Positions 1 through 3,566 of a stretch of DNA of 5,089 bases are shown in pieces. Source of the DNA: an uncultured Microcaldota archaeon (GTDB taxonomy: Archaea; Micrarchaeota; Micrarchaeia; Anstonellales; Bilamarchaeaceae). A program made the position numbers and the translations under genes. The stretch spans positions 1-5,089 of the forward strand of contig CAIXOA010000103.1 in NCBI GenBank assembly GCA_903920925.1, written 5' to 3'. Under the pieces are notes generated by a model. The model was not told where the DNA came from, made no database searches, and worked only from the letters and a program-made list of their open reading frames with translations. Each line of letters starts with the position of its first letter. Position 1 is the stretch's first letter.

Positions 1-1
1 G

Positions 2-160
2 GATTACCATCTTGTGATTGCAAAACATGAAGACCGAAAGGCTTTTTTAAACTTAATCGGATTTAATCATGCAGACAAGCTGAGAAAGCTTGCCATGTGC
101 CGAGGTCGCATAACCCGGGATTGCGTCGGTCTCGAACTGGTTACAATCCGAAAGGAGTAG
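2..160 (+). CDS. C-terminal fragment of a probable LAGLIDADG-type homing endonuclease (5' end outside window)
   Basis: One frame is open from the window edge to a TAG at 158-160, giving 52 residues; the other two forward frames close within about 30 bases. The first 31 residues fit the end of a LAGLIDADG endonuclease domain: a beta strand (YHLVIAK), an acidic/basic turn (HEDRK), then F-L-N-L-I-G-F-N-H-x-D-K-x-x-K-L, the recurrent 'F..xIGF.hP.K...L' ending of archaeal LAGLIDADG proteins. Enzymes of this family cut intron-less or intein-less alleles or process intron RNA. The catalytic acidic motifs would lie upstream and cannot be seen. The last 20 or so residues are encoded by the 5' half of tRNA-Ser and do not look like part of the domain, so the original stop may have been lost. 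This stretch is clearly more AT-rich than the operon downstream, which fits a mobile origin. Family assignment rests on a short tail and is moderate. Confidence 0.5.
   Translation, partial: DYHLVIAKHEDRKAFLNLIGFNHADKLRKLAMCRGRITRDCVGLELVTIRKE
61..68 (+). promoter_or_regulatory. Possible TATA box for tRNA-Ser
   Basis: An AT-rich ATTTAATC lies about 31-38 bases before the mature tRNA 5' end, which would place transcription start a few bases ahead of the tRNA. A second AT-rich run (TTTTTTAAAC) lies further upstream at about 44-53. Both fall inside the endonuclease-like reading frame. Position and composition are the only evidence, so this is weak. Confidence 0.25.
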
Positions 161-217
161 GAACCATGTGAAAACCGATTCCGCAAGGAACTGCAGGTTC
201 AAATCCTGCCCTCGGCG
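99..217 (+). tRNA. tRNA-Ser(CGA), class II, with a 36-nt intron
   Basis: The gene decodes UCG serine codons. The acceptor stem is a perfect 7 bp (GCCGAGG 99-105 with CCTCGGC 210-216), followed by discriminator G217, the usual base for archaeal tRNA-Ser; CCA is not encoded. The D arm is GCA (108-110) with TGC (122-124) around a GG-containing loop. The anticodon stem is TCGGT (126-130) with ACCGA (174-178). The spliced loop is CTCGAA plus A, giving anticodon CGA at 133-135. A long variable arm (TTCC-GCAA-GGAA, 179-190) marks it as class II, and together with the anticodon excludes tRNA-Leu. The T arm is GCAGG-TTCAAAT-CCTGC (193-209). An intron interrupts it after position 37. An upstream protein-coding frame overlaps the 5' half. 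tRNA identity is very secure. Confidence 0.96.
137..172 (+). other. tRNA intron with bulge-helix-bulge splice structure
   Basis: The intron sits at the canonical 37/38 position. The precursor folds as archaeal splicing endonuclease requires: anticodon stem; a 4-position central helix of CTCG (131-134) with TGTG (167-170); a 3-nt bulge AAC (135-137); an intron helix TGGTT (138-142) with AACCA (162-166); and a second 3-nt bulge AAA (171-173). Cutting after the second base of each bulge removes exactly 137-172 and restores a 7-nt anticodon loop. The central helix is imperfect: two C-G pairs, one G-U pair and one U-U mismatch. This is read by hand, without an energy calculation. Confidence 0.85.
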
Positions 218-230
218 TTCTCTTCTATTT
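218..230 (+). terminator. Possible T-rich terminator after tRNA-Ser
   Basis: Immediately after the discriminator base the non-template strand is pyrimidine/T-rich (TTCTCTTCTATTT). Archaeal polymerase can terminate at such runs without a hairpin. The longest pure T run is only three, so the call is weak. Confidence 0.3.
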
Positions 231-256
231 AATAAAATAATGGAAGAGAAAAGAAA

Positions 257-350
257 TGCGTAAGGAGTACGAGTGAAGAACCCCCTAAGCGAAGTGGAGG
301 GGGATCAGAATGACACCTAAAAATGAGGGGGACGCTTCCCCCGCGTTTTT
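257..350 (+). repeat. Intergenic palindromic repeat, copy 1 (simple form)
   Basis: This block and 1386-1534 share, in the same order and orientation: an exact 17-bp start (TGCGTAAGGAGTACGAG, 257-273), a GAAGTGGAGGGGGATCAGAATGAC-like segment near 291-314 (not identical throughout), TAAAAATG near 318-325, and CCGCGTTTTT at 341-350. In this copy the end is one hairpin, GGGGG (327-331) with CCCCC (338-342), flanked by AAAAA (319-323) and TTTTT (346-350), so the arms can be extended. ACCCCCT and AGGGGG nearby (280-302) could form another hairpin. The T run ends 4 bases before tRNA-Thr, so tRNA-Thr has its upstream region supplied by this element. It resembles a small non-coding dispersed element; no protein-coding content is credible. 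Confidence 0.75.
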
Positions 351-354
351 GGTT

Positions 355-426
355 GCCTCGGTAGCTCAGCGGTAGAGCGCTCGCCTCGTAAGCGAGAGGT
401 CGGGGGTTCAATCCCCCTCCGGGGCT
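355..426 (+). tRNA. tRNA-Thr(CGT)
   Basis: It decodes ACG threonine codons. The acceptor stem is GCCTCGG (355-361) with CCGGGGC (419-425), including one T-G wobble. Discriminator T426 is the typical archaeal threonine identity base. The D arm is GCTC (364-367) with GAGC (375-378) around AGCGGTA. The anticodon stem is CTCGC (380-384) with GCGAG (392-396), loop CTCGTAA, anticodon CGT at 387-389. The variable loop is 5 nt (AGGTC). The T arm is GGGGG-TTCAATC-CCCCT (402-418) with one G-T closing pair. There is no intron and no encoded CCA. It starts 4 bases after the T run of the preceding repeat and is 137 bases after tRNA-Ser. Confidence 0.96.
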
Positions 427-436
427 TTCTTATTTT
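426..436 (+). terminator. T-rich terminator after tRNA-Thr
   Basis: The sequence TTTCTTATTTT starts at the tRNA discriminator base and is the only T-rich run before the Fic promoter region. Archaeal RNA polymerase stops at T runs of this kind, so it plausibly ends the tRNA-Thr transcript. Confidence 0.45.
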
Positions 437-443
437 CGGAAGT

Positions 444-483
444 GTACCCCCTAAATGTTTAAAATGGCGTACCCCCTAAATGT
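444..483 (+). promoter_or_regulatory. Probable fic control region: 15-bp direct repeats around a TATA-like box
   Basis: The 15-mer GTACCCCCTAAATGT occurs exactly at 444-458 and again at 469-483, centre to centre 25 bp. Between them TTTAAAAT (458-465) resembles an archaeal TATA box. Initiation about 26 bases downstream would fall near 488, where an in-frame GTG could act as a leaderless start. Because 25 is not a multiple of three, the repeat is not a duplicated protein segment, which favours a DNA site such as an operator. Binding by a repressor, or by the Fic protein itself, is inference. Confidence 0.45.
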
Positions 484-1357
484 ATATGTGACTACGGGCT
501 ATATTGAAAAGAAAAAGATATCCGGGAGGACGTACTACTATCTCACAGAAGTGAAAAGGGTTGGCGGGAAAATAAAGAAGACGAGGAAATACCTGGGCGT
601 GCACACGCCCGCGGGCTTTGAGAAGCCGAGGCGGGAGCATCCGAAGCCTGTTCTTTCCGGTGAAGAGGCGGTCCTGCTGGAGAAAATAAGGAAGAACTAC
701 TCAAAAAAGCACAAAATCGGGAAGGGGCTCTGGAAGGAGGAGCGGGGGCGGCTGGTCAGCTTCATCTTCAACACGAATGCGATAGAGGGAAGCACGCTCA
801 CGCTTGAGGAAACGGAGGAGGCGCTGCAGGGGAAGCGAGTGAAGGGGAAGGAGGAATATGCGCGCGAAGCGAGGAACATGAAAAAATGCGTGGATTTCCT
901 TTTCAGGAGCCGGGAGGAGATAACGGAGGAATTGGTGCTGAAACTTCATAAAATGCAGATGGACGGCTCGATGAAGGATGCAGGCAAATATAGGGAGGTG
1001 GACGTGCGGGTTGGGAGCTACTTCGCCCCGAGGCATGAGGAGGTGCCGGAGCTGATGGATAAATTCTTCAGGTGGTATTCCGAAGCGACGGGAAAGCTCA
1101 ATCCTTTCGAGCTGGCTGCGCTCGTGCACCTCAAGTTTGTGCGGATACACCCATTCAGGGATGGGAACGGGAGGATGTCGAGGCTGCTGATGAACCTTGT
1201 CCTATTGCGGAACGGGTATCCGCTCCTCAATATTTTTGATGCTGAGAAGATACTTTACTATCTCGTGCTGCGGAAGGTGGATTACACGAAAAGGAGCAGG
1301 CATTTCGTGAGATACTTGCTCTCGGTTTTTGTGAAGCAGTACGAGGAATACATGTGA
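455..1357 (+). CDS. Fic/DOC-domain protein, probable AMP transferase (FIDO family), self-inhibited class
   Basis: Fic enzymes usually transfer AMP from ATP onto a hydroxyl side chain of a target protein. The catalytic signature is complete at residues 232-243: H-P-F-R-D-G-N-G-R-M-S-R. Upstream, T-N-A-I-E-G (107-112) fits the [S/T]xxxE[G/N] inhibitory motif placed before the Fic core, with E111 predicted to block ATP gamma-phosphate binding until relieved. GKYRxVxVRVG (178-187) is the usual flap region. Residues 15-50 form a basic, beta-rich N-terminal segment (YIEKKKISGRTYYYL...KTRKYLG) seen in archaeal Fic and some transposon-associated proteins. The longest frame begins at ATG 455, with a second ATG at 464; GTG 488 is possible because the first 11 codons overlap a 15-bp repeat and no ribosome binding site is visible. 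No antitoxin gene adjoins it. The target is unknown. Confidence 0.9.
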   Translation: MFKMAYPLNVYVTTGYIEKKKISGRTYYYLTEVKRVGGKIKKTRKYLGVHTPAGFEKPRREHPKPVLSGEEAVLLEKIRKNYSKKHKIGKGLWKEERGRLVSFIFNTNAIEGSTLTLEETEEALQGKRVKGKEEYAREARNMKKCVDFLFRSREEITEELVLKLHKMQMDGSMKDAGKYREVDVRVGSYFAPRHEEVPELMDKFFRWYSEATGKLNPFELAALVHLKFVRIHPFRDGNGRMSRLLMNLVLLRNGYPLLNIFDAEKILYYLVLRKVDYTKRSRHFVRYLLSVFVKQYEEYM

Positions 1358-1365
1358 ATAAGCCG

Positions 1366-1378
1366 GGCATTGGATGCC
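1366..1378 (+). terminator. Small hairpin just after fic
   Basis: GGCAT (1366-1370), loop TGG, ATGCC (1374-1378) form a perfect 5-bp stem starting 8 bases after the fic stop. It lacks a following T run, so it may protect the transcript end rather than terminate, or may be chance. Confidence 0.25.
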
Positions 1379-1385
1379 TGCTCGC

Positions 1386-1534
1386 TGCGTAAGGAGTACG
1401 AGCAAAGGGTGACAATGTGAAGTGGGGGAGGGTCAGAATGACCGGTAAAAATGGGGCAATAGTTTCGCCGAAGCGAAACTGTGCGCATTTTTCCCGCGGG
1501 AAAAATAGCGAGGGGCGCTCTCCTCCGCGTTTTT
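1386..1534 (+). repeat. Intergenic palindromic repeat, copy 2 (expanded form with three hairpins)
   Basis: The block shares with 257-350 an exact 17-bp start (1386-1402), a GAAGTGG...GGGTCAGAATGAC-like segment (about 1419-1442), TAAAAATG (1446-1453) and CCGCGTTTTT at 1525-1534. Here GGTCA-GAA-TGACC (1431-1443) is a perfect small hairpin. The terminal part is expanded into three consecutive structures each bounded by A5 and T5: 1447-1492 (AAAAATG with CATTTTT, inner stem AGTTTCGC-CGAA-GCGAAACT); 1488-1505, a perfect 18-bp palindrome TTTTTCCCGCGGGAAAAA; and 1501-1534 (GAGGGG-CGCT-CTCCTC inner stem). It is non-coding and lies between fic and the GINS promoter. Confidence 0.75.
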
Positions 1535-1552
1535 CCGAGACGGACTTATCTC

Positions 1553-1560
1553 TTTATATT
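1553..1560 (+). promoter_or_regulatory. TATA box for the GINS/ribosomal protein operon
   Basis: TTTATATT is a good match to an archaeal TATA box. Initiation about 25 bases downstream falls near 1582-1586, leaving a leader of only a few bases before ATG 1590; a G-rich GGGGGA (1581-1586) lies just before the start. No other strong promoter is seen before the following genes, so this probably drives much of the series. Confidence 0.6.
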
Positions 1561-1589
1561 GATTTTCCGGCAAATAGACTGGGGGACCT

Positions 1590-2147
1590 ATGCTCACATA
1601 CTCAAGGCTGCGGGAGTTGCAACGCTCCGAGATGCAGAACGCGGAGCTCGCAAACCTTGAGGACGGATTTTATCCGGAGCTGAGGAACTTCCTGGAATCG
1701 AGGAAGGCGGAGGCGCTATCCTCCCAGAATTTGCTCGTGATAAAGGAATGCGAGAACGTGAAGAAAATAGCGAAGGGAATAATCAACAAAAGGATGGAAA
1801 AGATAGTGCTCGTGTCCATACGCGGGAAATCGGACGTGAAGGGATTGACGCCGGAGGAGAAGGAGTTCCTGCTCAAGCTGAAGGAAGTGGTGGACAAGAA
1901 CGAAGCTGTCATGCACGGGCTGGTGGACGTGGAGAAATGCGGCATTTCCGTCTCCGGGACCGATGCGGTGGTCGTTGGGGGCGGGAAGGCAAACATTAAA
2001 AGAATTAAGTTCACAAAAGATATTAGCCCCTACAAAGGGCTTGATGAAAAAGTCTACGGTCCCTTCAGGACCGGGGAAGAGGCGGAGCTTCCGGGCGAAG
2101 AGGCGCAATGGCTTCTCAAGGAAAAGATGGCCGAGCTGCTCCAGTAA
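1590..2147 (+). CDS. GINS complex subunit, Gins51 (Sld5/Psf1) type
   Basis: GINS joins MCM and Cdc45/GAN to form the replicative helicase complex. The 185-residue protein has an alpha-helical A domain first (about 1-110, including FYPELRNFLESRK and the charged TPEEKEFLLKLKEVV helix) and a small beta-rich B domain last (about 137-183). The B domain is recognised by V-Y-G-P-F-R-T-G-E-E-A-E-L-P-G-E-E-A (156-172) followed by WLLKEKMAEL. The A-then-B order is that of archaeal Gins51; Gins23 has the reverse order. Start ATG 1590 fits the TATA box 30 bases upstream and gives a short leader. It ends 20 bases before the eL42 gene; GINS next to the eL42-eS27-aIF2-alpha cluster is a recurrent archaeal arrangement and supports the call. 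Many small-genome archaea have only this one GINS protein, as a homotetramer; that is not testable here. Confidence 0.85.
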   Translation: MLTYSRLRELQRSEMQNAELANLEDGFYPELRNFLESRKAEALSSQNLLVIKECENVKKIAKGIINKRMEKIVLVSIRGKSDVKGLTPEEKEFLLKLKEVVDKNEAVMHGLVDVEKCGISVSGTDAVVVGGGKANIKRIKFTKDISPYKGLDEKVYGPFRTGEEAELPGEEAQWLLKEKMAELLQ

Positions 2148-2154
2148 ATAACTT

Positions 2155-2161
2155 AAGGTGA
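2155..2161 (+). promoter_or_regulatory. Ribosome binding site of the eL42 gene
   Basis: AAGGTGA lies 6 bases before ATG 2168 and complements the 3' end of archaeal 16S rRNA. It supports that start. The same AAGGTG core precedes the eS27 gene. Confidence 0.65.
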
Positions 2162-2167
2162 ATTTGA

Positions 2168-2449
2168 ATGGAATTTCCGAAGGAGATTAGGACATACTGC
2201 CCGTACTGCAGGAAGCACTCGAAGATGAAGGTGAAGATCGCCAGCAGGGGGAGGGCAAGGACCATGGCAATTGGCACCAGGAGCCACGAGAGGACCCTGC
2301 TGGGGCACGGCGGAAAGAGGAAGGGCAAGAAGACCGTGAAGAAGCAGGGGAAACGGCAAAAATTGATGCTCACCTGCCCGGACTGCAAGAAGAGCGTCGA
2401 GAAGGTGCTTCGCGGAAGGACCAAGATGAAGGTGGTGCTGAAGGGATGA
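2168..2449 (+). CDS. rpl44e: Large ribosomal subunit protein eL42 (L44e)
   Basis: eL42 is a zinc-binding protein of the large subunit near the tRNA exit site, shared by archaea and eukaryotes. The 93-residue product has two zinc-ligand pairs: C11-P-Y-C14 near the N-terminus and C70-P-D-C73 near the C-terminus. Between them lies the very basic glycine-rich linker (SRGRARTMAIGTRSHER, then GHGGKRKGKK) typical of the family. Start ATG 2168 has a clear AAGGTGA ribosome binding site. The length matches archaeal members. It follows the GINS gene by 20 bases and is separated from eS27 by 66 bases holding a strong hairpin. The order eL42, eS27, aIF2-alpha, Nop10 is a classic archaeal cluster, so the assignment is secure. 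Confidence 0.95.
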   Translation: MEFPKEIRTYCPYCRKHSKMKVKIASRGRARTMAIGTRSHERTLLGHGGKRKGKKTVKKQGKRQKLMLTCPDCKKSVEKVLRGRTKMKVVLKG

Positions 2450-2450
2450 G

Positions 2451-2506
2451 TTCAGCTTCTGCCTGCGGGGCGCATAGGGCGCGGCAGGCAGCAGGTGCAG
2501 ACTGAA
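2451..2506 (+). promoter_or_regulatory. Intercistronic hairpin between eL42 and eS27
   Basis: A perfect 7-bp stem, TGCCTGC (2460-2466) with GCAGGCA (2484-2490), encloses an inner GCGC/GCGC pair (2469-2472 with 2479-2482) and a short ATAGG loop. An outer TTCAG (2451-2455) with CTGAA (2502-2506) can close the structure, and the final bases of that outer stem run into the AAGGTG ribosome binding site of eS27. It is not followed by a T run, so it looks less like a terminator than a processing, stability or translation-control element. The function is inferred only. Confidence 0.5.
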
Positions 2507-2510
2507 GGTG
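2505..2510 (+). promoter_or_regulatory. Ribosome binding site that decides the eS27 start
   Basis: AAGGTG lies 5 bases before ATG 2516. A longer reading using GTG 2495 would put this site inside the coding region, so the shorter ATG start is preferred. Confidence 0.65.
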
Positions 2511-2515
2511 AAAAT

Positions 2516-2680
2516 ATGAGCAAATTCATGAAGGTAAAGTGTGAGTGCGGGAACGAGCAGGTTGTTTTCGATAGTGCATCCACTCGTGTAAATTGCAAGG
2601 TGTGCAACAAGAGGCTGGTCGAGCCGAGGGGCGGCAAGTGCGCCGTTGTCGGCGGAACCATAGTGTCCGAGATGGATTGA
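2516..2680 (+). CDS. rps27e: Small ribosomal subunit protein eS27
   Basis: eS27 is a small zinc-ribbon protein of the 30S subunit found in archaea and eukaryotes. The 54-residue product matches the family along its length: [20 protein letters not shown], then [19 protein letters not shown] and a short beta-rich tail. The second zinc pair is C27-K-V-C30. The first pair is unusual: C9-E-C11 has one residue between the cysteines where most homologues have two (C-P-D-C), so one residue is missing in the zinc knuckle. ATG 2516 is chosen because of the AAGGTG site just upstream. The stop overlaps the aIF2-alpha start (TGATG, 2678-2682), indicating coupled translation. The assignment is secure. Confidence 0.93.
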   Translation: MSKFMKVKCECGNEQVVFDSASTRVNCKVCNKRLVEPRGGKCAVVGGTIVSEMD

Positions 2681-3423
2681 TGGTAACGCTCCCGCAGGAA
2701 GGCCAGCTTGTTTTCGCGGTGGTGAAGAAGATACTGCCCTACGGGGCGTTCTGCTCCCTCACGGAATACGGGGACATGGAGGGATTCATGCACGTTTCGG
2801 AAGTTGCGCCCCGCTGGATAAAAAATATTCATGAATTCCTATCCGAAAACCAGAAACTAGTGGTGAAGGTCTACAGGGTGGACGCGGCGAAGAACCAGGT
2901 GGACCTCTCGCTGAAAAGGGTCTCGGACCAGGAGAAGGTAAACAAGATGGAGGAGGTGCGCAGGGAGACGCGCGCCACAAAGCTTCTGCAGGTTGCGCTC
3001 AAGAACGCGAAATCGAAGAAGACGTTCGAGAAACTGAAGGCGGAGATAGAGACCGAGCACGGGGACCTTTACTCATTCTTCGAATCCGTGCGGGACGAGG
3101 GGGATGTGGCGTTCGGGAAACTGGACATCCCCAAGGAACTGCGCAAGGAAATTGAAGACCTCGTGGCTAAATATGTGAAGAGGCCGGTGGTGGAGATTTC
3201 GCGCGTGTTCAAGATAACGTGCTTCGAGCCGGACGGCATCGCGCTCATAAAAAAAGCATTGGAAGGGGTGCCCGCGCATTACCTGGGCGCGGGGCGGTAC
3301 CAGGTGAGGATGGAGAGCGAGGACCCGAAGGCCGCGGAGAAGGAGATGGACAAGATAGCCGCGGGCGTGGAGAAGGGCCTGAAGGGCAAGGACTGCGTAT
3401 TCTCTGTAGAGGAAAGCAAATGA
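2680..3423 (+). CDS. eif2a: Translation initiation factor aIF2, alpha subunit
   Basis: aIF2-alpha is part of the alpha-beta-gamma complex that brings methionyl initiator tRNA to the small ribosomal subunit. The 247-residue protein has the three expected parts: an N-terminal S1-type OB fold (about 7-81, with YGAFCSLTEYGDMEGFMHVSE and VDLSLKRV), a helical middle domain (about 85-170), and a C-terminal alpha-beta domain (about 171-247) that contacts gamma and tRNA. Length is close to the archaeal norm (about 260-275) or slightly short. In the loop aligned with eukaryotic Ser51, the residues are V-S-E-V-A-P-R-W-I-K-N-I (39-50), so A43 occupies the phosphorylated position. ATG 2680 overlaps the eS27 stop; an in-frame extension upstream would run through eS27 and is rejected. 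The stop overlaps the Nop10 start (ATGA). Confidence 0.95.
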   Translation: MVTLPQEGQLVFAVVKKILPYGAFCSLTEYGDMEGFMHVSEVAPRWIKNIHEFLSENQKLVVKVYRVDAAKNQVDLSLKRVSDQEKVNKMEEVRRETRATKLLQVALKNAKSKKTFEKLKAEIETEHGDLYSFFESVRDEGDVAFGKLDIPKELRKEIEDLVAKYVKRPVVEISRVFKITCFEPDGIALIKKALEGVPAHYLGAGRYQVRMESEDPKAAEKEMDKIAAGVEKGLKGKDCVFSVEESK

Positions 3424-3566
3424 AGCGGATGCGGAAGTGCCCGTCCTGTGGAGGATATACGATGGGTGGGGAGCACTGCGGCATGAAAACGAAGCCGGCG
3501 CACCCTCCGCCTTATAATGTTAACGACCGTTATGCAAAGTACAGGAGGGCGGAAAAGGGATTGTGA
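3420..3566 (+). CDS. nop10: H/ACA snoRNP protein Nop10
   Basis: Nop10 binds Cbf5 and H/ACA guide RNA in the complex that pseudouridylates rRNA. The product is only 48 residues, within the family range (about 50-60 in archaea). It begins MKRMRKCPSCGGYT, the typical N-terminal zinc knuckle with C7 and C10, then GMKTKPAHPPPYNVNDRYAKYRR, where the A-H-P-P-x-Y/F core and the basic tail are diagnostic. The second cysteine pair of archaeal Nop10 (C-x-x-C) is reduced here to H19-C20. Start ATG 3420 overlaps the aIF2-alpha stop by 4 bases, and its own stop overlaps the next start (TGATG, 3564-3568). Position directly after aIF2-alpha is the conserved archaeal arrangement. Confidence 0.92.
   Translation: MKRMRKCPSCGGYTMGGEHCGMKTKPAHPPPYNVNDRYAKYRRAEKGL

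Noticed and set aside
229..411. Minus-strand 60-residue frame, and a similar one at 1282-1488, sharing an HSDPPPL peptide
   Set aside because: The shared peptide comes from the intergenic repeat present in both places; the first frame also crosses tRNA-Thr, and neither has a convincing start or domain.
701..1150. Minus-strand frame of 149 residues opposite fic
   Set aside because: It lies fully inside the Fic domain coding region and is rich in residues typical of antisense translation; no domain is seen.
1417..1683. Plus-strand 88-residue frame before the GINS gene
   Set aside because: It translates through the palindromic repeat and the TATA region and then overlaps GINS in another frame; the composition is low-complexity and no domain is seen.
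2495..2518. Longer eS27 beginning at GTG 2495
   Set aside because: It would place the AAGGTG ribosome binding site inside the coding region and add residues not found in the family.
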